The notes beneath the pieces are model-generated. The model had not been told where the DNA came from and did no database searches. It saw only the letters and a program-made list of their open reading frames with translations. The position numbers and the translations under genes are program-made. From positions 1 through 54,879 of the forward strand of contig JAVHLK010000029.1 of assembly GCA_031082285.1 (NCBI GenBank): a DNA stretch of 54,879 bases, in the 5' to 3' direction. This stretch comes from Desulfomonilaceae bacterium (GTDB taxonomy: Bacteria; Desulfobacterota; Desulfomonilia; Desulfomonilales; Desulfomonilaceae). Positions 1-8,043 of the stretch are shown piece after piece; the first letter of the stretch is position 1, and each line of letters opens with the position of its first letter.

Positions 1-3000
1 CTCTCGATTCTCAATGCAATTGTTCAGCGCAGGGTCTTGCAATACTTCAAGATCGCGAGAGGAACGGATCCCACAGCAGCTGCGCGGGTCACCAAGACTC
101 TGGAAATCGAGCGGCTTGAGGATCCGGGAAATCGAATCCACTGTGTGGACGTCATCGTAAACAGGGAAGGGAGATGGGTTATCTCAATTCATGAACGCAT
201 ATTTGACTATCTCGCGTTTGTCATCCCCATCAATCCCGACTCCAGGTTAGGCGACGGAACGATTGAAGAGCGCAAGATGCTCGCATTCTCCGAGTTCCTG
301 TTGCGTCACGAGATCGATCATACGCTCTATCCTCTCAGGACGGAGCGAGATATCGTAAAGTCCGACGTGGAATTCGCAATGAATAGGAGGGAGAACGATC
401 CCACGTTCTACCGAGACCTGCGAAAAGTCCTCGCTGACGAGATGATCGGACTCAAGGGCCGGCGCTATCTCGAACTCTTTGACAATGCGGAGCGAGAAGC
501 GCCCTTTGGCGGCATCGTCACAGAAATCGTCAACAGTTTCGCCGTCACGATCTCGGACATCCCGTTGGACTTTATCGAAGAAGTTTTTCTCGGATTGCAG
601 ACGGAACTTCAGACAAAGGTTCTGGGAACATGGTACAGGCGCAGCAGAGACACCACGTATTCGCTGACCCGGCGAACCGCGTCCCTGAGAAAGCTCCTGC
701 GAGTGTTCTACCGCCTGGTCGATACCGATGCCGGTCGCGCCGAAGTAGTGTTTAATGCGTTCAAGGAACGTTGGGGTCTGGTCTATCTTCTCCATGAGTT
801 GGGCGTTCCCGAGATCAGCGTGGAAGACAAGGATTCCAGACAGCTGTATGAGCTGTTTGGGAGAGCGTTGAAGGAATTCTCTGAGGAGACCGAAGGTCTC
901 CATCCGATGCGTCGACCCGAACCGGCCGTATCGCCTGCCAAGTCCGTCGAAACTCCCGTTGCACAGAAGAGCCTGAAAGACAGAATTGAGGAAGCGAGAA
1001 AGGATCCCGCGTTTCCAGAACAGGTTATGGATGTCATCGATAAGAACAAACTAAATGCAGTCGGTCACAGCGGATCCAAGTACAGCGAGCTGATAGAAAC
1101 GCTCCTGGCCGTTCCCTGGGGAAAGACTCAGAAAATACGGGTGACTCCCGAAGCCTTTGAAGAGGGTCTGGATCTCTCCCATTACGGACTCGAGAGACCC
1201 AAGGAAATCCTCTGTGACTTCTTCAGCAACCTCATATGGCGGTACCGGCATTTCAATGAGGGAGATGCAAACCACCGGAGGAAAGACGGCAGCTCGTTTC
1301 TCTTTGTCGGTCCTCCGGGCGTGGGCAAGACTTCACTGGCCATATCCATTGCCAAGAATCTGGGGATTCCGTACCACAAATTCTCGCTCGGCGGGATGAG
1401 GGATGAGGCCGATCTGCGTGGACACGGCTTCACCTATGAGGGCTCAAAGCCGGGAGCCATCGTTCAGGGGCTCATCAAGATGGGCGTCACCAACGGAATG
1501 TTCATCATGGATGAGGCGGACAAGACCGAGAAGTTCGCCATCGCGACCCTACTGGAGATCCTTGACCCCGAGCAAAACCACCTGTTTCACGACAAGTTCA
1601 CCCAGTCCACTGTCGACATCGATCTCTCCAACTGCCACTTCATCCTCACTGCCAACACCCTCGACACGGTTCCGCCTCCCGTAGTGAACCGGTGCGAGGT
1701 GGTCGTACTCGACCGGTACAGCGTTGATGAAAAGATCTGTATTGCTCGTACACATCTCATTGATCGAGTTCGCGAGCGATATTCCATCACCGAAGACCAC
1801 ATCTCCATAGCCCCCGATTCTGAGGCCGATCTGCTCAGGCACATCATCAAGACCTACACCCATGAGGCCGGAGTGAGGGAACTGGAACGAATTATTCGTA
1901 CCCTCTTTCTGCGGATCATGAGAAAAGAAATCCTCGGTCGGGATAGCGCTGCAGTGAAGCTCACCCGTGAACAAGTCAAAGAATACCTCAATGCTCCCGC
2001 ACGGGCGAGGGTCATCAACGAGGATGACCGGGTGGGCGAAATGACCGCGCTCGGAGTGAACGTTGAACGAGGCATGGGTTCGATCATCCCCGTTCAAGCC
2101 ACCCCCGTGCGGGCGGGTCATGCGAGGGGAAACGGCCGGGGATACCTCAGCATGGTTAATGCGACCGGAAACATCGAACATATCATGGACGAAAGTCGAA
2201 AGGTTGCGGTAACCGCGATACTCCACTGTGCAGAAACTCTGAACATCGATCTTCAGCATGCCGAAGCGCCGATTCATCTTCACTTCATGGGGGGGTCCAC
2301 CCCAAAGGACGGACCCTCCGCCGGGGGGGCCATTGCGCTTGCCCTGGCTTCGGTACTCTCCGGTCGCAGGATTCGACGGGACGTGGCCATGACCGGAGAG
2401 ATCGATACTCAGGGCAGGGTTACCTCGATAAGCGGCCTCGGAATCAAGTTGGAAACCGCGTACGACGCCGGGTGCAAAACGGTGCTTATTCCCAAGGAGA
2501 ACCTTCACGGAGCCGACGGAATAGAGAGATTATCCGACGCGCTGAAGCGAGAGCTTCAGGTGCTGGAATACGAACAGTGGAAAGGACCGCATACGCCCTT
2601 CGATCCGGACAGACACATGCTCCAGATCGTGGCGGTCGATCACATTACTCAGGCGGCTGAAATTGCGTTGATCGACGATCGGCAACTTTCCGAGATTGAG
2701 ATGAGCCTCGTCGCTCACGGCCGTCTAGTCGCTGAGTCGATTCCAAAATTGTCGGAAACCGATCGACTTCCCTGCACCGTCGTCTATGCGAAAGCCCTGT
2801 GGGAGATGGGGTCTGACGGTTCTCACGACCGGTTCTGGGAAGACAACGGTTCATATGTCCTGGTCCGTCCTTCAGCCGGGAAGGATCTTGCAGAGCAATT
2901 CCCGGCTTTGGAAGAAAATCGGCGGCTGTGGAATTTCGACCCGACAGAGCAGGCAGTAACGGAGACGCTGCGAGACATCGTGAAACACCTTCATGTGTGC

Positions 3001-3408
3001 ACCGGACATCGGTTCGCTCCCGCGCTGATTGCACCGTTCTTCTTCCTCAAACGCGACCTGAAGACTCTGTCGGGATTCTCTCCTGGACCGGACTTTCAGC
3101 CTCTCAAGCTATTCGCAAACAACTACACATGCAAGGGATTCAAGATCAAGAGCTGCAAGCCGGTGCTGAATCGGGTCTACTATTATCTGTCGCGACTCAG
3201 TGTCGAGGATCTGCGGGCCTGCCCGTTCCTGACCACGTGCGACGACATCTACGTCCTGGACCCGTCGTTCATCCCCGAAGCGCTGTTGCTCGACGCGTCA
3301 CGCGCTGAAAAGCTTATTCACGGCAGCCTCAAGAGATGGCTCGCGGCCGTTGAGGGGAAAGAAGGGGGCGAAGAGAAACCCGCGCTTCAGACGTCACCGC
3401 AGGCGTAG
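1..3408 (+). CDS. Lon-like ATP-dependent protease with N-terminal HEXXH region and C-terminal extension (5' end outside window)
   Basis: The reading frame is open to the first base, so the true start lies upstream; a TTG at 37 is only the first in-window start codon. About 1135 residues are visible, longer than a classical Lon (about 800). Residues are numbered from that TTG. Region 1-300 is not a recognisable Lon substrate-binding domain and contains HEIDH (91-95, bases 307-321), an HEXXH zinc-protease-like motif. The AAA+ part has Walker A GPPGVGKT and Walker B MFIMDEAD. The S16 protease part has the catalytic Ser in KDGPSAGG and the catalytic Lys in GIKLETA, both expected for an active Ser-Lys dyad. 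About 240 residues follow, with four cysteines near the end (C-x6-C and C-x5-C spacing). Lon-family unfolding and degradation of cytoplasmic proteins is well supported. Metal binding or peptidase activity at HEIDH is inference. Confidence 0.93.
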   Translation, partial: LSILNAIVQRRVLQYFKIARGTDPTAAARVTKTLEIERLEDPGNRIHCVDVIVNREGRWVISIHERIFDYLAFVIPINPDSRLGDGTIEERKMLAFSEFLLRHEIDHTLYPLRTERDIVKSDVEFAMNRRENDPTFYRDLRKVLADEMIGLKGRRYLELFDNAEREAPFGGIVTEIVNSFAVTISDIPLDFIEEVFLGLQTELQTKVLGTWYRRSRDTTYSLTRRTASLRKLLRVFYRLVDTDAGRAEVVFNAFKERWGLVYLLHELGVPEISVEDKDSRQLYELFGRALKEFSEETEGLHPMRRPEPAVSPAKSVETPVAQKSLKDRIEEARKDPAFPEQVMDVIDKNKLNAVGHSGSKYSELIETLLAVPWGKTQKIRVTPEAFEEGLDLSHYGLERPKEILCDFFSNLIWRYRHFNEGDANHRRKDGSSFLFVGPPGVGKTSLAISIAKNLGIPYHKFSLGGMRDEADLRGHGFTYEGSKPGAIVQGLIKMGVTNGMFIMDEADKTEKFAIATLLEILDPEQNHLFHDKFTQSTVDIDLSNCHFILTANTLDTVPPPVVNRCEVVVLDRYSVDEKICIARTHLIDRVRERYSITEDHISIAPDSEADLLRHIIKTYTHEAGVRELERIIRTLFLRIMRKEILGRDSAAVKLTREQVKEYLNAPARARVINEDDRVGEMTALGVNVERGMGSIIPVQATPVRAGHARGNGRGYLSMVNATGNIEHIMDESRKVAVTAILHCAETLNIDLQHAEAPIHLHFMGGSTPKDGPSAGGAIALALASVLSGRRIRRDVAMTGEIDTQGRVTSISGLGIKLETAYDAGCKTVLIPKENLHGADGIERLSDALKRELQVLEYEQWKGPHTPFDPDRHMLQIVAVDHITQAAEIALIDDRQLSEIEMSLVAHGRLVAESIPKLSETDRLPCTVVYAKALWEMGSDGSHDRFWEDNGSYVLVRPSAGKDLAEQFPALEENRRLWNFDPTEQAVTETLRDIVKHLHVCTGHRFAPALIAPFFFLKRDLKTLSGFSPGPDFQPLKLFANNYTCKGFKIKSCKPVLNRVYYYLSRLSVEDLRACPFLTTCDDIYVLDPSFIPEALLLDASRAEKLIHGSLKRWLAAVEGKEGGEEKPALQTSPQA

Positions 3409-3478
3409 GGGCGGGTTTTTCACCCGCCCGATCCTGGGTGCTTGATTGCGGGCGGGTATAAAACCCCTATCGGGGGTG
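3409..3478. repeat. Hairpin-forming GC-rich repeats after the Lon-like gene
   Basis: Directly after the stop codon an 8-bp stem (gggcgggt / acccgccc) encloses a T-rich loop at 3409-3429. A second, weaker copy of the same theme (ggcgggtataaaacccc) follows at about 3451-3466. The T-run is in the loop and not after the stem, so this is not a standard intrinsic terminator, although it may serve as one between two converging genes. It resembles the short dispersed hairpin repeats found elsewhere in this window. Confidence 0.5.
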
Positions 3479-3655
3479 AGCAGCAAACGTCCGCGACGAG
3501 CCGGCAACCCGTCGCGCATTGCGTAACAAAAATGAATCCCCATTGTGCTGTGATTTGTCTCCACGCCAGCCTTTTTGAGACAGTTTCTGAGATGCCGCTC
3601 TACTCTCATAGGGCAGGACCGACGACAGCATGCCTTGGCGGTCTAACTGCTCCCG

Positions 3656-5428
3656 TCAGCCCGCAGGCGGGCGGCCTTCCTCATCCCAGCCGCGCGCTCG
3701 GTAGTACTCTCTGAGCAGGGTATCCATGTCATCCCTGGATATGGATTTTCCCGTTTCCGGGAGCGCCTCTTCATGGAAGCGTTTGGGCAACCGGTCATCT
3801 TCGGGAGTGAGTCCCTCCCGGAGATTGAAGCGTCTGGTCTCGTCTGTCACTCCGGCAGCCAAGGCCCTCATGCGGGCCGTGTCAAGGTTCATGCCGGTAA
3901 TCGCTCGAACGATCAGCGACAGTTCGCCCCACTGGTACAAGTCCCGGTAGAATCGACAGAGGATGAGGGTATCGAAGAGAGTCAAGCGATCCTCCCACTC
4001 GGCGAACATTGCCGCTTTTCCCTCGATCCGGTCCGGGTCGATCATCTTGGACAATTCAGGTTTATAGAACGTGGCCCTCAAGTGACACGCTCCGCGATCG
4101 CTGGAAGCGTATGCCAACCCCATCCCCTTGAGTACGCGAGGGTCGTAGCCCGCAGGCTCCAGGCCCTTCACGTGGATCGCCTGATCTTCCATGCCCCATG
4201 CCGCGGCCGCGTGTTTCATTCCACGAGCGAGCGTATCTCCAATGTCCCTGCGATATGCCATGTCTTCAAGGAGTTGGGCTATGCGGTCCACCTGACCGTA
4301 GTCGAGTGGGTAGTCAATCTTGCCCTGTCTGGACGCTTCGATGGCAAACGCGGCCAGGTTGCCGCCGGACATGGTATCCAGACCCAGCCGGTCGCACAGG
4401 TCGTTCAGATACGCGACCTCTTCGATGCCGTCCACTTCGCACAAGCCCCCGAACGCGTAGATAGTCTCGTACTCGGGGCCCTCGATCTTGAGACCCTTGT
4501 GTCGGCCTTCCTTTACCGTGGCCATCCTTCCGCATGCAATGAAGCACTTTCTGCATGCGTGTGCCTGGACGCTGCACCGTTCATGCAACGCGGTCGCGTT
4601 GATCCGATCCTTGTGTTCGGCCCGACCCTTTTGCCAGTATCGGGTCGGGAATCCCCCCACACCGTTCATGATGTCCACAAGCATGGGCGTACCGAAACTC
4701 TTGTAATTCTTTACGCCGGGATCGTCCTTTGCCGACGAGGAGACGGCTCTCGCGAACTCCTTGACGAGAACCGGATCTGCCAATTCTTTCTTCCGGTTTC
4801 CCCGAAACGCGATGCCTTTTATCTTCTTGGACCCCATGACCGCACCGGCACCGGTTCGCCCCGCGCTTCGCCAGCGGTCGTTTTCCACCACGGCAAAACT
4901 CACCAGGTGTTCACCGGCCGGACCGATCACCACGACGCCGCACTGCGACGTTCGGGGACGGTTATCCTTTATCCAGGATTTGATGCGGGCTTCGGTCGCG
5001 TACGTGTCCAAGCCCCAGAGGTCCTTTGCATCATGGAACCAGACCCCCTCGTCCGAAATCTCGATCCACACGGGGTCTGCACTTGCTCCATCGATCGCGA
5101 CCGCGTCATAACCGGCCGCGGCCATGTACTCGGTGACCGAGCCCCCCGAGTAGGATTCCGAGTAGAACCCCGTTTGCGGAGACTTCGTGTAGATGCCGTG
5201 TCTGCATGATCCCCAGATCGGGGTACCTGCAGTGGGGCCGATCGCGAGCACGAGATGGTTCTCCGGAGCGAGAGGATCCACTCCGGGCGGGTTGCCTTCG
5301 AGCAACAGATGAGTGGCCAGCCCCTTGCCTCCAAGAGTTTTCTCGAGCAACTCATCGGATATGGTGTGCGTATCGGACGACCTCTCCGAAGCGTTCACCT
5401 TTACGATCATGTTGAAGAATCCGTGCAT
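3656..5428 (-). CDS. Aldehyde:ferredoxin oxidoreductase, tungstopterin type
   Basis: Oxidises aldehydes to carboxylates with ferredoxin as electron acceptor, or runs in reverse, in the cytoplasm of anaerobes. About 590 residues is normal for the family. Visible features are the pterin-binding GRTGAGAVMGSKKIK stretch (about 190-205), the [4Fe-4S] motif CxxCxxxC (ACRKCFIAC, about 292-299), and the distal cluster cysteine near 490 in DTLILC, matching the DxxxxC pattern of Pyrococcus AOR. A GTG at 5434 is in frame, but the upstream gaggtag suits the ATG at 5428 much better. No ferredoxin or partner subunit is adjacent, so it looks like a stand-alone monomer-type AOR. The natural aldehyde cannot be read from sequence; in an aromatic degrader it could be an aryl aldehyde, which is speculation. 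Confidence 0.95.
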   Translation of the reverse strand: MHGFFNMIVKVNASERSSDTHTISDELLEKTLGGKGLATHLLLEGNPPGVDPLAPENHLVLAIGPTAGTPIWGSCRHGIYTKSPQTGFYSESYSGGSVTEYMAAAGYDAVAIDGASADPVWIEISDEGVWFHDAKDLWGLDTYATEARIKSWIKDNRPRTSQCGVVVIGPAGEHLVSFAVVENDRWRSAGRTGAGAVMGSKKIKGIAFRGNRKKELADPVLVKEFARAVSSSAKDDPGVKNYKSFGTPMLVDIMNGVGGFPTRYWQKGRAEHKDRINATALHERCSVQAHACRKCFIACGRMATVKEGRHKGLKIEGPEYETIYAFGGLCEVDGIEEVAYLNDLCDRLGLDTMSGGNLAAFAIEASRQGKIDYPLDYGQVDRIAQLLEDMAYRRDIGDTLARGMKHAAAAWGMEDQAIHVKGLEPAGYDPRVLKGMGLAYASSDRGACHLRATFYKPELSKMIDPDRIEGKAAMFAEWEDRLTLFDTLILCRFYRDLYQWGELSLIVRAITGMNLDTARMRALAAGVTDETRRFNLREGLTPEDDRLPKRFHEEALPETGKSISRDDMDTLLREYYRARGWDEEGRPPAG

Positions 5429-5686
5429 TTTCACCTACCTCAATCATCGTTTCCATGGTAAGGAGAGTCGTCCAGCGACTACATGACGTGTGTGGCCGCC
5501 AACAAGTGATTGCCTTTGAAACGATTATAGGAAAAATGGACGTGAAGTCCAAGGGCCTCGTTCACGGATTTCGTCCCCGTCGGTGAGCCCGGTGTGCAGC
5601 CCAACCGTGCCGTGATGCATGACGCCATTCCCGTGCGAGCGAGTGCTGCCGCTTAGGCGAGCGATCGTTATCCCTATGGCAAGCCG

Positions 5687-7237
5687 ATGAAACGACCTAC
5701 TTCGAAAACCAGGCGCCAGACCGAATACGGTGATTTCCAGACGCCGTTGGATTTTGCCCGTAGGGTGTGTCGGTCGCTTGCCGAGCAGGGACTACGTCCT
5801 AATTCCGTACTCGAGCCGACATGTGGTCGTGGGAGCTTTCTCGTGGCGGCCCTGGAACGGTTCGCGACGATTCGGAAAGCCGTGGGCATCGAGATCGACC
5901 CTGAATCGGTCCGGGTCGCACGCGCGGCCCTTGCCGGCTTACGGAACGGCCGGAGGGCCGAGGTCCGACAAGGGAACTTCTTTGAGCAGAACTGGACCGA
6001 GATCCTGGAAGCTTTGCCCGAACCGCTTCTCATCATCGGAAACCCTCCGTGGGTGACCAACTCGGAGCTGGGAACCATCAGAAGCTCGAACCTTCCCGCA
6101 AAGTCAAACTTTCAGAATCACAAAGGCCTTGAAGCCGTCACGGGAAAGGCGAACTTTGACATCTCCGAATGGATGACGATCAGGTGTCTCGAATGGATGA
6201 ACGGCCGTCGAGGGGTTATCGCACTACTCTGCAAGGCCGCCGTGGCAAGGCGAGTGCTTGCCCGGTACTGGAGGGCCGGGGAAGAGCCGGTTCGTGCCGA
6301 CATGTATCTCATTGACAGTCATAAGATCTTTGGTGCCGCAGCGGCCGGATGTGTGCTCGTCGTGGACGCGTCGACGCCGAGTCGAGATCGGTCCTGCCGT
6401 GTGTACCCGGGTCTCGAGACGAACCATCCGTCCGCAGCCTGGGCATATGTCGACAACGCGTTTATTGCGGACATTGATGCGTACAAGCGTTGGAAGCACC
6501 TCTCGAGGGCCGAGCGCTACATATGGAGATCCGGCATCAAGCACGACTGCGTACGGATCATGGAGTTCACCGAGGAGTACGGGGGATTGCGCAACCGCAT
6601 GGGAGAGATTGTTGACTTGGAACCGGACTACCTCTACCCCATGCTCAAGAGTTCCGATCTCGCGGATGCACGCGGAAGACCACCCACGCGGTGGTTGCTC
6701 GTAACTCAGCGGTCGGTGGGAGCGGATACCGGTGAAATCCGAGAACGGGCGCCGAAGACCTGGGAATATTTGTGCAGACACGGCGATCTCCTGGACCGTC
6801 GAGCGAGTTCCATCTACAGAAAACGGCCTCGATTCTCCATGTTCGGAGTCGGGGACTACTCATTCTCGCGCTGGAAGGTTGCCGTCTCAGGGCTGTACAA
6901 GAATCTTGCGTTCAAGGCGATCGGCCCCTTTCGAGGCAGACCGGTAGTCCTGGACGACACGTGCTACTTCCTGCCGAGCCGGTCTCGACATGAAGCTCAA
7001 TTGACGGCTCGACTTCTGAATTCAGAGATTGCCGCGGAGTTCTTCTCGGCGTACGTGTTTCGGGACGCGAAGCGACCGATCACCGCGGAGGTCCTGCGTC
7101 GGCTGGATATTCGTAAGCTGGGTAAGGAACTAGGGATTGAGGACGAAGAATTGAGATACCTGGGAAGTACGTCCCATGACCCGCAATTCTTGGAGGACGC
7201 GAAAGATTGCTGCGTGCGGGCTCCCAATAACCAATAG
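5687..7237 (+). CDS. Solitary N6-adenine DNA methyltransferase-like protein
   Basis: A class I SAM-dependent methyltransferase of the N6-adenine DNA methylase type, 516 residues. It has the FQTP segment near the N-terminus (17-20), SAM motif I VLEPTCGRGSF (41-51), an acidic motif II (GIEIDPES), and the catalytic NPPW (119-122) that defines adenine N6 or amino methylases. The C-terminal half looks like a target-recognition region of the type seen in type IIG or BREX-like methylases. There is no nuclease motif (no PD-ExK region apparent) and no adjacent restriction or specificity gene, so it is either an orphan methylase or part of a system encoded elsewhere. The Shine-Dalgarno before the ATG is weak. 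The target sequence is unknown. Confidence 0.85.
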   Translation: MKRPTSKTRRQTEYGDFQTPLDFARRVCRSLAEQGLRPNSVLEPTCGRGSFLVAALERFATIRKAVGIEIDPESVRVARAALAGLRNGRRAEVRQGNFFEQNWTEILEALPEPLLIIGNPPWVTNSELGTIRSSNLPAKSNFQNHKGLEAVTGKANFDISEWMTIRCLEWMNGRRGVIALLCKAAVARRVLARYWRAGEEPVRADMYLIDSHKIFGAAAAGCVLVVDASTPSRDRSCRVYPGLETNHPSAAWAYVDNAFIADIDAYKRWKHLSRAERYIWRSGIKHDCVRIMEFTEEYGGLRNRMGEIVDLEPDYLYPMLKSSDLADARGRPPTRWLLVTQRSVGADTGEIRERAPKTWEYLCRHGDLLDRRASSIYRKRPRFSMFGVGDYSFSRWKVAVSGLYKNLAFKAIGPFRGRPVVLDDTCYFLPSRSRHEAQLTARLLNSEIAAEFFSAYVFRDAKRPITAEVLRRLDIRKLGKELGIEDEELRYLGSTSHDPQFLEDAKDCCVRAPNNQ

Positions 7238-7642
7238 CCAAGAACCGGTAATCCCCCGGCTTGATCGGAGGCCATCCATTTCATCGTGACCGCCTGTTGG
7301 GAAGAGAACTCCCGAAACACGTACGACTACCTCTTTTCAACTTACCCCGATCTTCATCCTTTGTGCCGATTCACTCACAAGAGTGAGAGTCTGTTTGACC
7401 ATCGAGGCCATGCCGGCTGTGCGTTGTTTCTTGAATCACCTTTGAACGGACATCGCGGCACCGGAGCACTTCTCTCGTTGAGTAGTCTTACCGATCACGG
7501 AAGCGGGCAGGAGTGACGCTCATGGGGGGCGCACAACGGAGAAGATCATCCAAGAAAACGGGACCGGCATCCGATCCAAGATCGACACTTCCATCTCAGC
7601 GGGTTTCAGCCGTGCCCGATTCAATAGATCGGCTAAAACTAT

Positions 7643-7671
7643 TTGACAGATGGGAAAAACCTATTGTAAAA
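7643..7671 (+). promoter_or_regulatory. Putative sigma-70 promoter
   Basis: TTGACA at 7643-7648, a 17-base spacer, and TGTAAA at 7666-7671, a partial match to TATAAT. It would transcribe toward the molybdopterin oxidoreductase operon with a leader of roughly 365 bases. Assigned from consensus only. Confidence 0.35.
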
Positions 7672-7701
7672 GAAAGCCATCAAGATTGCCGGAGGTATTC
7701 C

Positions 7702-7728
7702 GTGAAACATCTCTTCGTGTTTACCTGA
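7702..7728 (+). other. Possible 8-codon leader peptide
   Basis: A GTG codon six bases after a good Shine-Dalgarno (ggaggt, 7691-7696) opens an 8-codon frame, MKHLFVFT, ending in TGA. It lies about 30 bases downstream of the putative promoter at 7643. It could be a leader peptide or the remnant of a lost gene. Nothing beyond the Shine-Dalgarno and spacing supports it. Confidence 0.2.
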
Positions 7729-8043
7729 AGCGCGGCGCTCACGTTACCCGTGGGTACGCCGTCCTACGGGCGGGCCGAAGAGAACCTCTCCGTGTCCGGT
7801 AATGCTCGTCCCTGAGTCCTCTCTTCTTGGTTCTGCCCGCGGTCATTTTCATCAAACAGACCGTCGCGCAAGAGCGTTCCCAATCCCGGCCGCATAGTCG
7901 CCTTGATGAAGGTCGAGAGCTACGAGGTCTGAGAAAGCCCGGATTCCGGTTATCGCCGGAATGAAGGTGGCGAATTTAGGCAGAGCTGCCGGTTTCAGGA
8001 ACTATAGGACTTATTTCGCGCCGACGCCTAAGGAGGCAGGATC

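Larger units (their letters stand above)
7238..8043. other. 806-base region without a convincing gene
   Basis: Open frames of 70-76 codons exist here but have unnatural composition and no good ribosome site. The region holds a promoter-like pair at 7643-7671, a tiny frame at 7702-7728, and a degenerate dispersed-repeat remnant around 7933-7970 (an attccgg...ccggaat inverted motif). The last bases hold the strong aaggagg of the next gene. Confidence 0.5.

Noticed and set aside
3773-5209. A long open frame on the plus strand opposite the AOR gene
   Set aside because: It is the antisense shadow of a well-supported AOR; composition and lack of a ribosome site argue against a gene.
1-7237. A BREX-type defence island (Lon-like protease plus DNA methylase)
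   Set aside because: The AOR gene lies between them on the other strand, and none of the other BREX genes (pglZ, brxC, brxA/B) is present.
7286-7728. Two overlapping frames of 70-76 codons
   Set aside because: No ribosome site at the starts, unnatural composition and no recognisable domains; only the tiny 3' frame has a Shine-Dalgarno.
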